Origin: Hydrogenimonas sp. | GTDB lineage: Bacteria > Campylobacterota > Campylobacteria > Campylobacterales > Hydrogenimonadaceae | Assembly (NCBI GenBank): GCA_015494675.1 | Contig: WGAW01000085.1 | Coordinates: 1 to 26,251, forward strand | Direction of reading: 5' to 3' | Length of the DNA stretch: 26,251 nt | Shown here: in pieces, positions 1-7,762 of the stretch | Layout of the letters: each line of letters begins with the position of its first letter | Position numbering within the stretch: position 1 is the first letter of the stretch | The notes under the pieces: model-generated | What the model saw: only the letters and a program-made list of their open reading frames with translations | Database searches by the model: none | Told to the model about the DNA's origin: nothing | Program-made: the position numbers and the translations under genes

Positions 1-2
1 AT

Positions 3-335
3 ATTTTTATAGCGCTGATTGCTGCCGGGCTGTTGGTTGTAACCGCAGCGGTGATATTTGTCTGGCGCTGGTGGCGCCGTCACAAAAAGACCGACCCCCG
101 TATCGGCTGGCTGAAAAAACTGGACAAAATGGATTTGGCCGATGCGAAAAGAAGTGCATATATCATGACGCGTTACGGCAGGCTTTTGGCTGAAGACAAG
201 AGGCGTCAGGAGGTATTGTCGCAGCTTCTGCCCAGGCTGGAGCGCTATAAATATAAAAAAGAGGTGCCGCCGCTGGATGATGAGACCAAGCGTTTTATGA
301 AGCTTTTTATAGAGATGTGCAAAGATGCACTTTGA
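3..335 (+). CDS. Small membrane protein of the Bat operon, 5' end outside the window
   Basis: The reading frame is open from the left edge, so the gene starts upstream. What remains is one hydrophobic stretch (about the first 22 visible residues, rich in I, A, L and V) ending in a W-R-W-W-R-R-H-K-K membrane-exit signature, followed by a charged soluble tail of about 85 residues. A TTG at 33 could be read as a start, but it lies inside the membrane segment and is unlikely to be real. The gene overlaps the BatA-like gene by 11 bases, so the two are co-transcribed. Its place just before BatA, its size and its single membrane anchor fit the small DUF4381-like protein often found between the DUF58 and BatA genes of MoxR/Bat operons. 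That family assignment rests on position more than on residues, and the function is unknown. Confidence 0.7.
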   Translation: MFIALIAAGLLVVTAAVIFVWRWWRRHKKTDPRIGWLKKLDKMDLADAKRSAYIMTRYGRLLAEDKRRQEVLSQLLPRLERYKYKKEVPPLDDETKRFMKLFIEMCKDAL

Positions 336-1224
336 GTATCCCTGGGTCCTTTTGGCTATTTTGCCTTTTCTATTTTGTGAAAAGAGATGTCCTCTGCGTC
401 TGGATATGCTCTATTTTCCGCGTATAGAGCTGATCGGCAGATATTCGAGAAGAGGGTCGCTGCTGCAGGCATTCAAGTGGATGGCGATTACCGGAGCTCT
501 CATAGCGCTGGCATCGCCGGTGATGACCAAAGAGGTGACTCCCACCTATGCGGCCGGCCGGGATATGGTGCTTATTATAGATGCGAGCAGATCGATGGAC
601 GAGGAGTTTTCGATCGTTACCAGAGAGAACAAGTTCGAGACACTAAAGAGGATACTGGAGGATTTTGTAAAAAGAAGGGGCGGCGACAGGCTTGGAATGG
701 TCGTTTTCGGTGAGTTCGCCTATGTCGCATCTCCGCTCACTTTTGACCATGAGATGCTCGCAAAGATGATTCCATATCTTGAGGTGGGGATGGCGGGAGA
801 GAGAACGGCGATAAGCGATGCGATCGCGATGGCCGTAAAGCTGCTCGAGAAGTCGGATGCAAAGAGCAGAGTAGCCGTACTCTTGACAGACGGGCGCAAT
901 ACGGCAGGCAGGATACCGTTTAGGGTCGTCGTAAAGCTTCTGAAGCAGTATGGAATAAAGCTCTATACCATCGGAGTCGGAAGGGCAGGCGACTACGACA
1001 AGAGGAGTTTGAGTGAACTGGCGGAGGAGACGGGCGGAAAGTTCTTTGCCGCCTCCGATCCGAAGATGCTTGAAAAGGTGTATGAAACCATCGACAGACT
1101 GGAGCCTTCCATGCTGAAGCAGCGGCCCGTTACAGAGACTACATATCTGTTCAGTTATCCTCTATTTGTAGCCGCCATGTCGCTTCTGGCTTATCTTCTG
1201 CTGCTGAACAGGAGCGAAGCGTGA
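325..1224 (+). CDS. batA: BatA-like von Willebrand factor A domain membrane protein
   Basis: This 299-residue protein has a hydrophobic N-terminal segment, a second one near 51-66, a von Willebrand factor A (VWA) domain from about 80 to 270, and a C-terminal membrane segment near 275-295. The metal-ion-dependent adhesion site is intact: D86-A-S-R-S90 forms the DxSxS motif, and a TDG follows the V-A-V-L-L strand later in the domain. The layout (two N-terminal helices, VWA, C-terminal helix) is that of BatA/BatB proteins from Bacteroides-type aerotolerance operons. These are thought to act with a MoxR AAA+ ATPase in folding or activating envelope or enzyme complexes; the exact client here is unknown. 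It overlaps the gene before it by 11 bases and the BatB gene after it by 4 bases (GTGA), so translation is probably coupled. Confidence 0.88.
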   Translation: MHFEYPWVLLAILPFLFCEKRCPLRLDMLYFPRIELIGRYSRRGSLLQAFKWMAITGALIALASPVMTKEVTPTYAAGRDMVLIIDASRSMDEEFSIVTRENKFETLKRILEDFVKRRGGDRLGMVVFGEFAYVASPLTFDHEMLAKMIPYLEVGMAGERTAISDAIAMAVKLLEKSDAKSRVAVLLTDGRNTAGRIPFRVVVKLLKQYGIKLYTIGVGRAGDYDKRSLSELAEETGGKFFAASDPKMLEKVYETIDRLEPSMLKQRPVTETTYLFSYPLFVAAMSLLAYLLLLNRSEA

Positions 1225-2861
1225 GGTTTCTATATCCGGAATTTCTCTACCTGATGCTGATACCGGCGGCACTCCTTTTTTATCTTCTTTCTACCAACAA
1301 GGATGTGCTCGAGAGGGTGTTTGAACCGAAAAGTCTGGAGCGCCTCAGGATCAGCGGAGACGCGCTCGGAAGAGCCGGCCACAACCTGCTCGCTTTCGCA
1401 GCATTTTTTTTCATGACACTGGCGCTCGCCGAGCCGGTTATAGAGAGAGGCGAGACGAAGATAAAGAGCAAGGCGCCCGATACGGTGATAGCACTCGACC
1501 TGTCGCGATCGATGAGTGCAGCCGATTTTTACCCCGGCAGGCTCGCTTTTGCGAAACAGAAACTCGAAGAGATTCTGCCGAAGTTGCCTGCGGGACGAAT
1601 AGGAGTTATAGGGTTTACGTCGGCTGCATTCGTTATTACACCGCTTACAAGCGATATCGACACAATCCGCTTTCTTTTGCGTAGGGTCAAACCGCAGAAT
1701 ATTTCGGCTGAGGGGACAGATATAGCGGCGGCAATCAAAGGAGCAGTGCGTCTTCTGCGAAAAAGCGGTACCAAAATAGTGCTACTTGTAACTGACGGGG
1801 GAGATGAAAAAGATCTTGAAAGATTGCGAAGAGCCGTGAAAGAGAGCTCTATAGTCCCTATTGTATGGATGACGGCCACAAAGCGCGGGGCTCCGGTAGT
1901 CACAAAGAGTGGCGGACTGGTTGAAAACGATAAGGGAGAGCCGGTTATTAGCAGAGCCAACACGGCTTTGGCCAAGCTTGCGGCCGAAAGCGGCGGAATA
2001 TATGTCGAGGCGACAGTTTCGCAGGAGGATGAAGAGAGGATAGTTTCATATATTGAAGGTCTATCCGCTTCAGCGATCGAGAGGGAGAGGGTTGTGCACA
2101 ACAGGATAGAGCTCTTTTACTATCCGCTCTTTCTGTCCGTTTTGATCCTTCCGTTCGCGCTCTACTCCTTTGGAGGCAGAGTGAGGGTATCGGCGCTGCT
2201 CTTTTTTTCCGCTTTTTCACTCCTTCTTACCGCTCCCTACGCCAGAGCCGGTATTATGGATTTCAAACTGATAGAGAAGGGTGAGAGAGCATATTTGAGC
2301 GGAGACTACAACAGAAGCATAGAAGCGTTTGAAAAGCTTAGTACGAGCCAGCCCAAAAACGAAGTCTGGTTCGATCTTGCCGGAAGCTACTATAAAAGCG
2401 GACGCTATAAAAGGGCGCTTCAGACATACGCAAAGATAGTAACCGATGACAGAAAGCTGGAGATGGCCAAACTCTACTCCATGGCCAACTGCTATGTGAA
2501 GCTCGGAGAGCTCCAAAAGGGTGCGGAGCTCTACCGAAAAGTGCTCGGACTGGGTGAAGATGCGGATGCGAAGGCCAATCTGGAGCTTGTGATGAAGATT
2601 TTGCGAGAGCAAAAAAAGAGGAAAAAGAGCGGATCGGGCAAAGGTGACGAAAGCAAATATAGAAAAAAGGGGGGAGCGTCTGCGAAAGAGTCTGCACAAA
2701 AAAGCTCCAGAGCCGGAGGCAAAAAGGGCGATGGGAGAACGAGGAAGCTGAGTGAAGCCGAAGAGAAGAAGTGGATGCGCATGATTCAGAACCGCCCGCT
2801 GAAATCGAAACTCTACCCGCTAATACCGCCCGAGGAGAATATGGATGCTAAAAAGTGGTAG
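1221..2861 (+). CDS. batB: BatB-BatC fusion: VWA domain membrane protein with C-terminal TPR region
   Basis: The start is the GTG at 1221, which overlaps the previous stop in a GTGA. The 546-residue product has membrane segments near 5-23 and 55-72 and a VWA domain from about 87 to 280 with an intact D93-L-S-R-S97 motif and a TDGGD. Two further hydrophobic stretches lie near 298-316 and 324-340. Then comes a tetratricopeptide (TPR) region at about 349-445, with typical G-x-Y/A-F repeats such as GDYNRSIEAFEKL. The tail (465-515) is strongly K/S/G/E-rich, and the end is proline-containing (YPLIPPEE). Residues 322-343 read like a signal peptide (ALLFFSAFSLLLTAPYARAG) placed just before the TPRs, as if a separately secreted BatC had been joined to BatB. 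The VWA would then be cytoplasmic or periplasmic according to helix count, which I cannot settle. It overlaps batD by 17 bases. Confidence 0.88.
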   Translation: MRFLYPEFLYLMLIPAALLFYLLSTNKDVLERVFEPKSLERLRISGDALGRAGHNLLAFAAFFFMTLALAEPVIERGETKIKSKAPDTVIALDLSRSMSAADFYPGRLAFAKQKLEEILPKLPAGRIGVIGFTSAAFVITPLTSDIDTIRFLLRRVKPQNISAEGTDIAAAIKGAVRLLRKSGTKIVLLVTDGGDEKDLERLRRAVKESSIVPIVWMTATKRGAPVVTKSGGLVENDKGEPVISRANTALAKLAAESGGIYVEATVSQEDEERIVSYIEGLSASAIERERVVHNRIELFYYPLFLSVLILPFALYSFGGRVRVSALLFFSAFSLLLTAPYARAGIMDFKLIEKGERAYLSGDYNRSIEAFEKLSTSQPKNEVWFDLAGSYYKSGRYKRALQTYAKIVTDDRKLEMAKLYSMANCYVKLGELQKGAELYRKVLGLGEDADAKANLELVMKILREQKKRKKSGSGKGDESKYRKKGGASAKESAQKSSRAGGKKGDGRTRKLSEAEEKKWMRMIQNRPLKSKLYPLIPPEENMDAKKW

Positions 2862-4290
2862 AAGAGTAATTACTCTGGGGCTGCTTCTCATTATGCCTCT
2901 TTTGGCGGATGTAATCGCACGTGTCGATGAAAATCCGGTCATATCGGGTGAGACGGTCGAGTATGAGATAGAGGCCGTGGGCGATAGGGTCGAGTTTCCT
3001 AAGATCGAATCGATAGGCGGTGAAAAGGTTACGACGGAGGGGAGTCGGAGGCTTGAGTGGTTTGAAGGCAACAGAACCCTTTTGAAGTGGTCCCAGATGT
3101 ATTCGTTCACACCGAAAAAGAGTTTGACGATCCCATCTTTCAAAGTGGTTGTAGACGGCAAAGAGGAGGTGACGAAACCGATTTTTCTGCAGGTGAAAAG
3201 GAATCTTTCAGAGAGAAAAGGGGACTTCGGAGTGGAGTTGAACGTAAGCCGAAAGTGGGCGTATGTCGGAGAGACGGTAGAGGTCGTCATACGTTTCAAA
3301 GAGAGGCGGAGCGTACCTGTGATGAGTGTCGATTTCGTTCCCATAAAGTATGAGGACTTTTGGGTCAAAAGGGTAGGCAAACCCAGACGTTATAGCGAAG
3401 GGGATTACCTTGTGCATGAGGTCCGCTACCTCTTTTTCCCTCAAAAGGCGGGTGATTTGACTATAGGTCCGGCCGAGGTGAAAGTGGCGACGGCGAAGAA
3501 GATTCGCGACGCTTTCGGCTTTATAGTGAGGCAGCCTCAGTGGAGAACGGTCGCCTCTAAGCCGGTGGCACTTCATGTAAAACCGCTGCCGGACGGCTTG
3601 AAGCTTGTGGGCAGGTACTCGATAAGAGTCGATGCATCGCCGAAAAGGGTTGAGGCCGGGGCTCCGGTAACTCTTACCGTCCGAGTAGAAGCCGAAGGGA
3701 ATATAGACGATTTGGAGTTTCCGCCGCTCAGAATCCCGGGCGTGACGATATATGCGGAGCCGCCGAAGATCGAAAAGAGTTACAGGGGCGGGGTCTACGG
3801 CGGAAGCTGGGAGAGAAAATATGTGCTGATCGCGCAAAGATCGTTTACGATTCCGGAGTTTGAGATCGAATTTTTCGATCCGGCGAAGGAGCGAACGGTG
3901 AGGGTTTATAGCGAACCCATACAGATAGAGGTCACAGGAGGCGGCGTGGAGCATTCCGAGAGAAACGAGATGCGGGAAAAGAAGGGCTCCAAGGAGCCTG
4001 TTTCACCCTACGGGGGCTATCTGTGGCCGCTTCTCTCTTTTGTCGCGGGAATGGCGTTTATGTACGCTCTTTTGCGGTTTGGACGGAAACGGCGAAGTAG
4101 AAAAGAGCGGTTTAGCAGCGCAAAAAGCGAGATCGAGATGCTTCAGCGGCTGCTGCCGTATATATCCGAGTCGAAAGAGGCGGCTCAGACGGCGGAGAGT
4201 CTGTATGCCAATGTTTTCGAAGGGAAGGCCATAAAAATCGACAGAAGCTCTTACGAGAGGCTGCTCGAAAAGCTGCGTGAAAAGAAGTAG
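2845..4290 (+). CDS. batD: BatD family envelope protein
   Basis: This 481-residue protein starts with a signal peptide (positive R6-R7, hydrophobic core 8-20). A long beta-rich extracytoplasmic region follows, with the BatD hallmark phrase near the mature start, V-D-E-N-P-V-I-S-G-E-T-V (residues 27-38). A single membrane helix lies at about 392-411, followed by a basic cytoplasmic patch (F-G-R-K-R-R-S-R-K) and a short helical tail. BatD proteins are the membrane-anchored partner of BatA and BatB; Ig-like beta repeats fit the alternating strand pattern. A GAGGAG 8 bases before the ATG at 2845, inside the end of batB, is a good ribosome site. The gene ends the operon. The next gene is convergent, 28 bases away, and no obvious T-rich terminator is visible in that gap. 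Confidence 0.86.
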   Translation: MLKSGRRVITLGLLLIMPLLADVIARVDENPVISGETVEYEIEAVGDRVEFPKIESIGGEKVTTEGSRRLEWFEGNRTLLKWSQMYSFTPKKSLTIPSFKVVVDGKEEVTKPIFLQVKRNLSERKGDFGVELNVSRKWAYVGETVEVVIRFKERRSVPVMSVDFVPIKYEDFWVKRVGKPRRYSEGDYLVHEVRYLFFPQKAGDLTIGPAEVKVATAKKIRDAFGFIVRQPQWRTVASKPVALHVKPLPDGLKLVGRYSIRVDASPKRVEAGAPVTLTVRVEAEGNIDDLEFPPLRIPGVTIYAEPPKIEKSYRGGVYGGSWERKYVLIAQRSFTIPEFEIEFFDPAKERTVRVYSEPIQIEVTGGGVEHSERNEMREKKGSKEPVSPYGGYLWPLLSFVAGMAFMYALLRFGRKRRSRKERFSSAKSEIEMLQRLLPYISESKEAAQTAESLYANVFEGKAIKIDRSSYERLLEKLREKK

Positions 4291-4318
4291 TCTATTGCTA
4301 TGCGACCGAAAACGGAGG

Positions 4319-5146
4319 TTAGAGGATCTCGTGGAGCCTGTTTGCGTCCTCCATCCACCTTTTAAGGCCCTCCCAGTCGGAGTTGTTTATCATCTCTCTG
4401 CATCTTTGCAGCTCCTCTTCGAAATGGTCCATCGCTTCAAGAAGATTTCCGCGGTTCTGTTTGAATATCTCCTCCCACATAACGGGTGAACTCTTCGCAA
4501 GACGGCTCATATCTTTGAATCCGCCGGCGGCAAGTATAAGTATGCTGTTTACATCCTCCTGGGCCATAACGGCATTTGCGAGGGCGTAACTGATGGCATG
4601 TGGCAGGTGGCTAATATATGCCGCATGGCGATCGTGCTCGTCGGCATCCATCGTCACCACTCTCATTCCGATCGCTTCAAAAAGCGTGTATGCCGTAATT
4701 TTCTGACGCTCTCCGCTCTCATCTATGTTGCACAGGACCACGATTTTGTCGCGGTATAGGTTTGCCACCGCGGCTTCCGGGCCGAACTTTTCGGTTCCTG
4801 TCATCGGGTGAGCCGCGACCACGTTCTTTCTGATGGATGAGGGGATCTTTTTTACTATTTTGGATTTGGTGCTTCCCAGATCTATGATCGTACACTTTTC
4901 GTCTACGCCTTCGAGCTCTTTAAGGGCGTTGATTATCCCTTCGACGGGGATCGCGAGGAGGATTACATCGCTCTTTTTGAGCTCTTCCCATGAGACAATC
5001 GCATCTACCAGATTGAGCTTTAGTGCGGTTTCACAGTGTTCGCGGTTGTGATCGTACCCTACGATCCTGCCGACCTCCGCTACACCCTTTAGGGCCAGCC
5101 CCATAGATCCACCCATGAGCCCTAGCCCCACTATTCCTACAGTCAT
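4319..5146 (-). CDS. tyrA: Prephenate dehydrogenase (tyrosine biosynthesis)
   Basis: This 275-residue enzyme would oxidatively decarboxylate prephenate to 4-hydroxyphenylpyruvate with NAD(P)+. The N-terminus is a Rossmann nucleotide-binding loop, G7-L-G9-L-M-G12-G. The prephenate dehydrogenase signature A-A-H113-P-M-T-G-T-E carries the catalytic histidine. A helical C-terminal half contains S-H-L-P-H (179-183), the second conserved histidine motif. No chorismate mutase or ACT domain is fused, so this is the short monofunctional form. The ribosome site AAAGGA lies 7 bases before the ATG. The gene is divergent from bamA, and their shared control region is only 205 bases. In Campylobacter this pair is also adjacent. 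Confidence 0.93.
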   Translation of the reverse strand: MTVGIVGLGLMGGSMGLALKGVAEVGRIVGYDHNREHCETALKLNLVDAIVSWEELKKSDVILLAIPVEGIINALKELEGVDEKCTIIDLGSTKSKIVKKIPSSIRKNVVAAHPMTGTEKFGPEAAVANLYRDKIVVLCNIDESGERQKITAYTLFEAIGMRVVTMDADEHDRHAAYISHLPHAISYALANAVMAQEDVNSILILAAGGFKDMSRLAKSSPVMWEEIFKQNRGNLLEAMDHFEEELQRCREMINNSDWEGLKRWMEDANRLHEIL

Positions 5147-5199
5147 GAATCGTCCTTTATGCCGTTTTGTAAAAGCATATCTATATTGTGAATCAGAAA

Positions 5200-5293
5200 T
5201 TGTAACCTATGGTCAGTTTAATTGAGATTAACCGGTGCGGTTACGGAGGTGGCGATTATGCCGCATACGGGCTTGTAACGTCGGTTTAATTGA
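5200..5293. promoter_or_regulatory. Duplicated motif in the tyrA-bamA control region
   Basis: TTGTAAC at 5200-5206 and again at 5273-5279 is followed in both cases by GTTTAATTGA (5216-5225 and 5284-5293), with 9 and 4 bases between the two parts. Such a repeated composite motif in a divergent intergenic region could be a pair of regulator sites or the remains of a small duplication. No known regulator consensus is recognised. Confidence 0.3.
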
Positions 5294-5306
5294 AAAAATG
5301 ATAAGA

Positions 5307-5334
5307 TTGAAACCTTTTTCAAAGAGACTATATT
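5307..5334 (+). promoter_or_regulatory. Likely bamA promoter
   Basis: TTGAAA (5307-5312) and TATATT (5329-5334) are spaced by 16 bases and would place the transcription start near 5341, about ten bases before the bamA ATG at 5352. The leader would be very short, with only a weak ribosome site (CGGGGAA). This is the only good sigma-70-like pair in the region on the plus strand. Confidence 0.45.
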
Positions 5335-5351
5335 TTTGAACGGGGAATTGA

Positions 5352-7568
5352 ATGAAACGTATTGTATCGGCTATCCTGCTGGCGGCCGTTTTGGCGGTTG
5401 CACAGGAGATAAAAGCGATCAAGTTTGACGGCCTTGTCCATCTTTCGCCGGAGATCGCAAAAGAGATAATCGAAATATCTCCGGGTGAGCCGATCGATAT
5501 AGAGAAGGTTGACGAAGCTATAAAGAGGCTTTTCGCACAGGGTTACTTCGATGATATTTGGGTAACGGAAGAGAGGGGGGTGCTCACTTTCCACTTCAGA
5601 GAGAAGCCTGTTATTTCACAGATCGTATTCGTCGGTTACGGAGAGAGCAAAAAGGATGAGCTTCTCTCGCAGATAGGACTTAAAAAAGGGGATATTTACG
5701 ACGAGAGAAAGATAGACAAAGCGGCCGAGAAGCTGCGTTCCATAATAGAGGCCGAAGGGTACTTCGACACCGCGATAGAGCCGGAAATAGAGACTCTGAA
5801 AAACGGTAGTGTCAAGGTGAGATTTCTTATCAACAAGGGTGAGAGCATTATAATAAAAAAGCTAAATCTTTGCGGGGCAGAGCATTTCGAAAAGGGCGAT
5901 ATAGAGAGTGTGCTCGCCAACAGGGAACGCGACTTTATGGGCTGGATGTGGGGCCTTAACGACGGAAAGGTCAAGATCGATCAGTTGAAGTATGAAGCAC
6001 CGAGGATCAGGGACTTCTACATGCGTCACGGTTACCTCGACGCTAAGGTCGACTCACCGCTTCTAAGGGTAGATTTCAATCAGTACAGGGCTATTCTCGA
6101 CTTCAAGATAAAAGAGGGTGCGATATACAGGGTAAAAGATGTCCGGATCGAGTTGGCAGAACCGGTAATAGACCCCAAAGAGCTGAAAGAGGATCTTCGT
6201 GTAGATCCGGGAGAGATATTCAACATCGACGATCTGCGCCGCGATATGCAGAAGCTGAGAGAGAAGATAGCGAACCTCGGTTATGCCTATGTGCGGGTCG
6301 TTCCAGATTTCGAAAAGGATGAAAAGAGCCATACGGCGGTCGTGAAATACAGAATATTTCCCGGCAAAAAGGTCCATATCCGAGATGTCGTAATCTCCGG
6401 CAACAACAGAACACTCGATCGTGTAATAAGGCGTGAAATTTTCCTCGCTCCGGGGGATACCTACAACCTTACCGATCTGAAAGATTCAAAATCGGCCCTG
6501 ATGCGAACAGGCTATTTCGAAAAGGTGGTTATAGACGAGAGGCGTGTGAGCGAAAACGAGATGGATCTCGTCGTGAACGTCAAAGAGACCCAGACCGGCA
6601 ACATAATGCTAGGCGGGGGATACGGAAGCTATGACGGTTTTATAGTCAACGCGTCGATAAACGACAGAAACATCTTCGGAAGCGGTATCTCCGTCGGAAT
6701 CAGCCTTGACTTTTCCAGACACAGAAGCTATTTCAATTTCAACGTTACAAATCCGAGGATTTTCGACAGTGACTACAGTGTCGGATTCAACGCATACAAC
6801 TCCCAGTACGAGTCATATGACTATACCGAAAAGAGAAAGGGAGGCTCCATAAACATAGGCCGCCAGATCGCCCGCTACTGGCATGCAGGTCTAAGTTACC
6901 AGTACTTCAGTACGCAGCTTACCGGGATGAACCCCGACTATCCGGATTATGACCTATACCATGACAAACCGTTCGATACCAGTGCGATTACCCCCTCTCT
7001 AAGGTTCAACAACACGGATGACTACTATCTGCCGCGCCACGGTATGATATTTGGGATAAGTGCCGAGTATGCCGGTATAGGCGGAAGCGCCAGGTTCAAC
7101 AAAAACTATCTCAACTTCTCTGTTTTCAGGGGGCTAGAGGATGAGATAAATTACGACCTGATTCTCAGATACAAGGCGAGACTCGGCTTCATTCCGTGGA
7201 GTGAGAAACTGCCTGTAAACGAAAAGTTCTTTATGGGCGGCATACGTACCGTTCGCGGTTATCAGTCGGGCTCGATATCGGACAAAGATGCAAACGGATA
7301 CCTACTTGGGGGAAAATATACCTTCTCAAACTCGCTCGAGGCCAGCATTCCGCTTGTCGACGCCGCGAAGATGAGGCTTGCCTTTTTCCTCGATTACGGA
7401 ATGATAGGGGAGAATGCGTTTACAGACCAGACACGTGCCGGAACCGGTGTTACGCTCGAGTGGTTTTCGCCCATGGGACCTATAAGTCTGGTATTCGCGC
7501 GTCCGCTAATGAAAAAAGATGGAGATCAGACCTCAAATTTCGAATTTACTATGGGGACACAGTTCTAA
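5352..7568 (+). CDS. bamA: Outer membrane protein assembly factor BamA (Omp85)
   Basis: This 738-residue protein forms the central pore of the machine that inserts beta-barrel proteins into the outer membrane. A signal peptide (1-18, ending A-V-A-Q) is followed by five POTRA domains, roughly 20-87, 88-166, 170-255, 258-340 and 343-415. Each shows the typical I-x-F-x-G / G-Y-F or G-Y-x-D pattern. The 16-strand barrel fills about 420-738. The conserved loop-6 motif is V634-R-G-Y637 and the protein ends in phenylalanine, as expected for a barrel recognised by the Bam machine. Length and domain order are normal for the family. The stop codon TAA at 7566 is also the first three bases of an intergenic structured repeat copy, so the 3' end of the message carries that element directly. 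Confidence 0.96.
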   Translation: MKRIVSAILLAAVLAVAQEIKAIKFDGLVHLSPEIAKEIIEISPGEPIDIEKVDEAIKRLFAQGYFDDIWVTEERGVLTFHFREKPVISQIVFVGYGESKKDELLSQIGLKKGDIYDERKIDKAAEKLRSIIEAEGYFDTAIEPEIETLKNGSVKVRFLINKGESIIIKKLNLCGAEHFEKGDIESVLANRERDFMGWMWGLNDGKVKIDQLKYEAPRIRDFYMRHGYLDAKVDSPLLRVDFNQYRAILDFKIKEGAIYRVKDVRIELAEPVIDPKELKEDLRVDPGEIFNIDDLRRDMQKLREKIANLGYAYVRVVPDFEKDEKSHTAVVKYRIFPGKKVHIRDVVISGNNRTLDRVIRREIFLAPGDTYNLTDLKDSKSALMRTGYFEKVVIDERRVSENEMDLVVNVKETQTGNIMLGGGYGSYDGFIVNASINDRNIFGSGISVGISLDFSRHRSYFNFNVTNPRIFDSDYSVGFNAYNSQYESYDYTEKRKGGSINIGRQIARYWHAGLSYQYFSTQLTGMNPDYPDYDLYHDKPFDTSAITPSLRFNNTDDYYLPRHGMIFGISAEYAGIGGSARFNKNYLNFSVFRGLEDEINYDLILRYKARLGFIPWSEKLPVNEKFFMGGIRTVRGYQSGSISDKDANGYLLGGKYTFSNSLEASIPLVDAAKMRLAFFLDYGMIGENAFTDQTRAGTGVTLEWFSPMGPISLVFARPLMKKDGDQTSNFEFTMGTQF

Positions 7569-7664
7569 AATCGTCTCGAAATCTTGGACTTCGAAGCTTC
7601 AGGGGGTTGTAGGGCCGCTCAGGCCCTGCCAAATTACGGGCTTAGCCCGCAATTTGCGTAACAT
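7566..7664 (-). repeat. Inverted single copy of the 99/120-base structured intergenic repeat
   Basis: On the minus strand these 99 bases align without gaps to 20007-20105 in the array before thrB (91 of 99 identical by my count), and equally to 19887-19985. The copy starts on the bamA stop codon. It keeps the hairpins AGGGCC/GGCCCT, CGGGC/GCCCG and CGAARTC/GATTTCG. It lacks the extra TTACGC-T5-GCGTAA hairpin that links units in the array. No flanking duplication is visible here. Confidence 0.85.
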
Positions 7665-7692
7665 CGGTGATAAATGAGAAGTGAATGGGTTC

Positions 7693-7715
7693 GGAGGGCT
7701 GCTTTGCAGTCTTCC
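7693..7715 (+). terminator. Possible bamA terminator hairpin
   Basis: GGAGGGCTGC, a TTT loop and GCAGTCTTCC form a 10-pair stem on the plus strand, two of the pairs being G-U. The same sequence on the minus strand would have A-C mismatches, so a plus-strand RNA is favoured. Only a weak ATTATTAT follows instead of a T-run, so a role in 3'-end protection or rho-dependent ending is also possible. Confidence 0.35.
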
Positions 7716-7762
7716 ATTATTATGAAATATCTTCGGTCAAACGGACTCTTAGCATTCACAAC

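Noticed and set aside
1529..2101. Long minus-strand open frame (190 codons) inside the BatB-BatC gene
   Set aside because: It is antisense to an intact VWA coding region, rich in S and P from reversed codons, with no ribosome site and no recognisable domain.
3208..3954. 248-codon minus-strand open frame inside batD
   Set aside because: It is arginine- and histidine-rich shadow coding opposite a clear BatD sequence; no domain or upstream signals.
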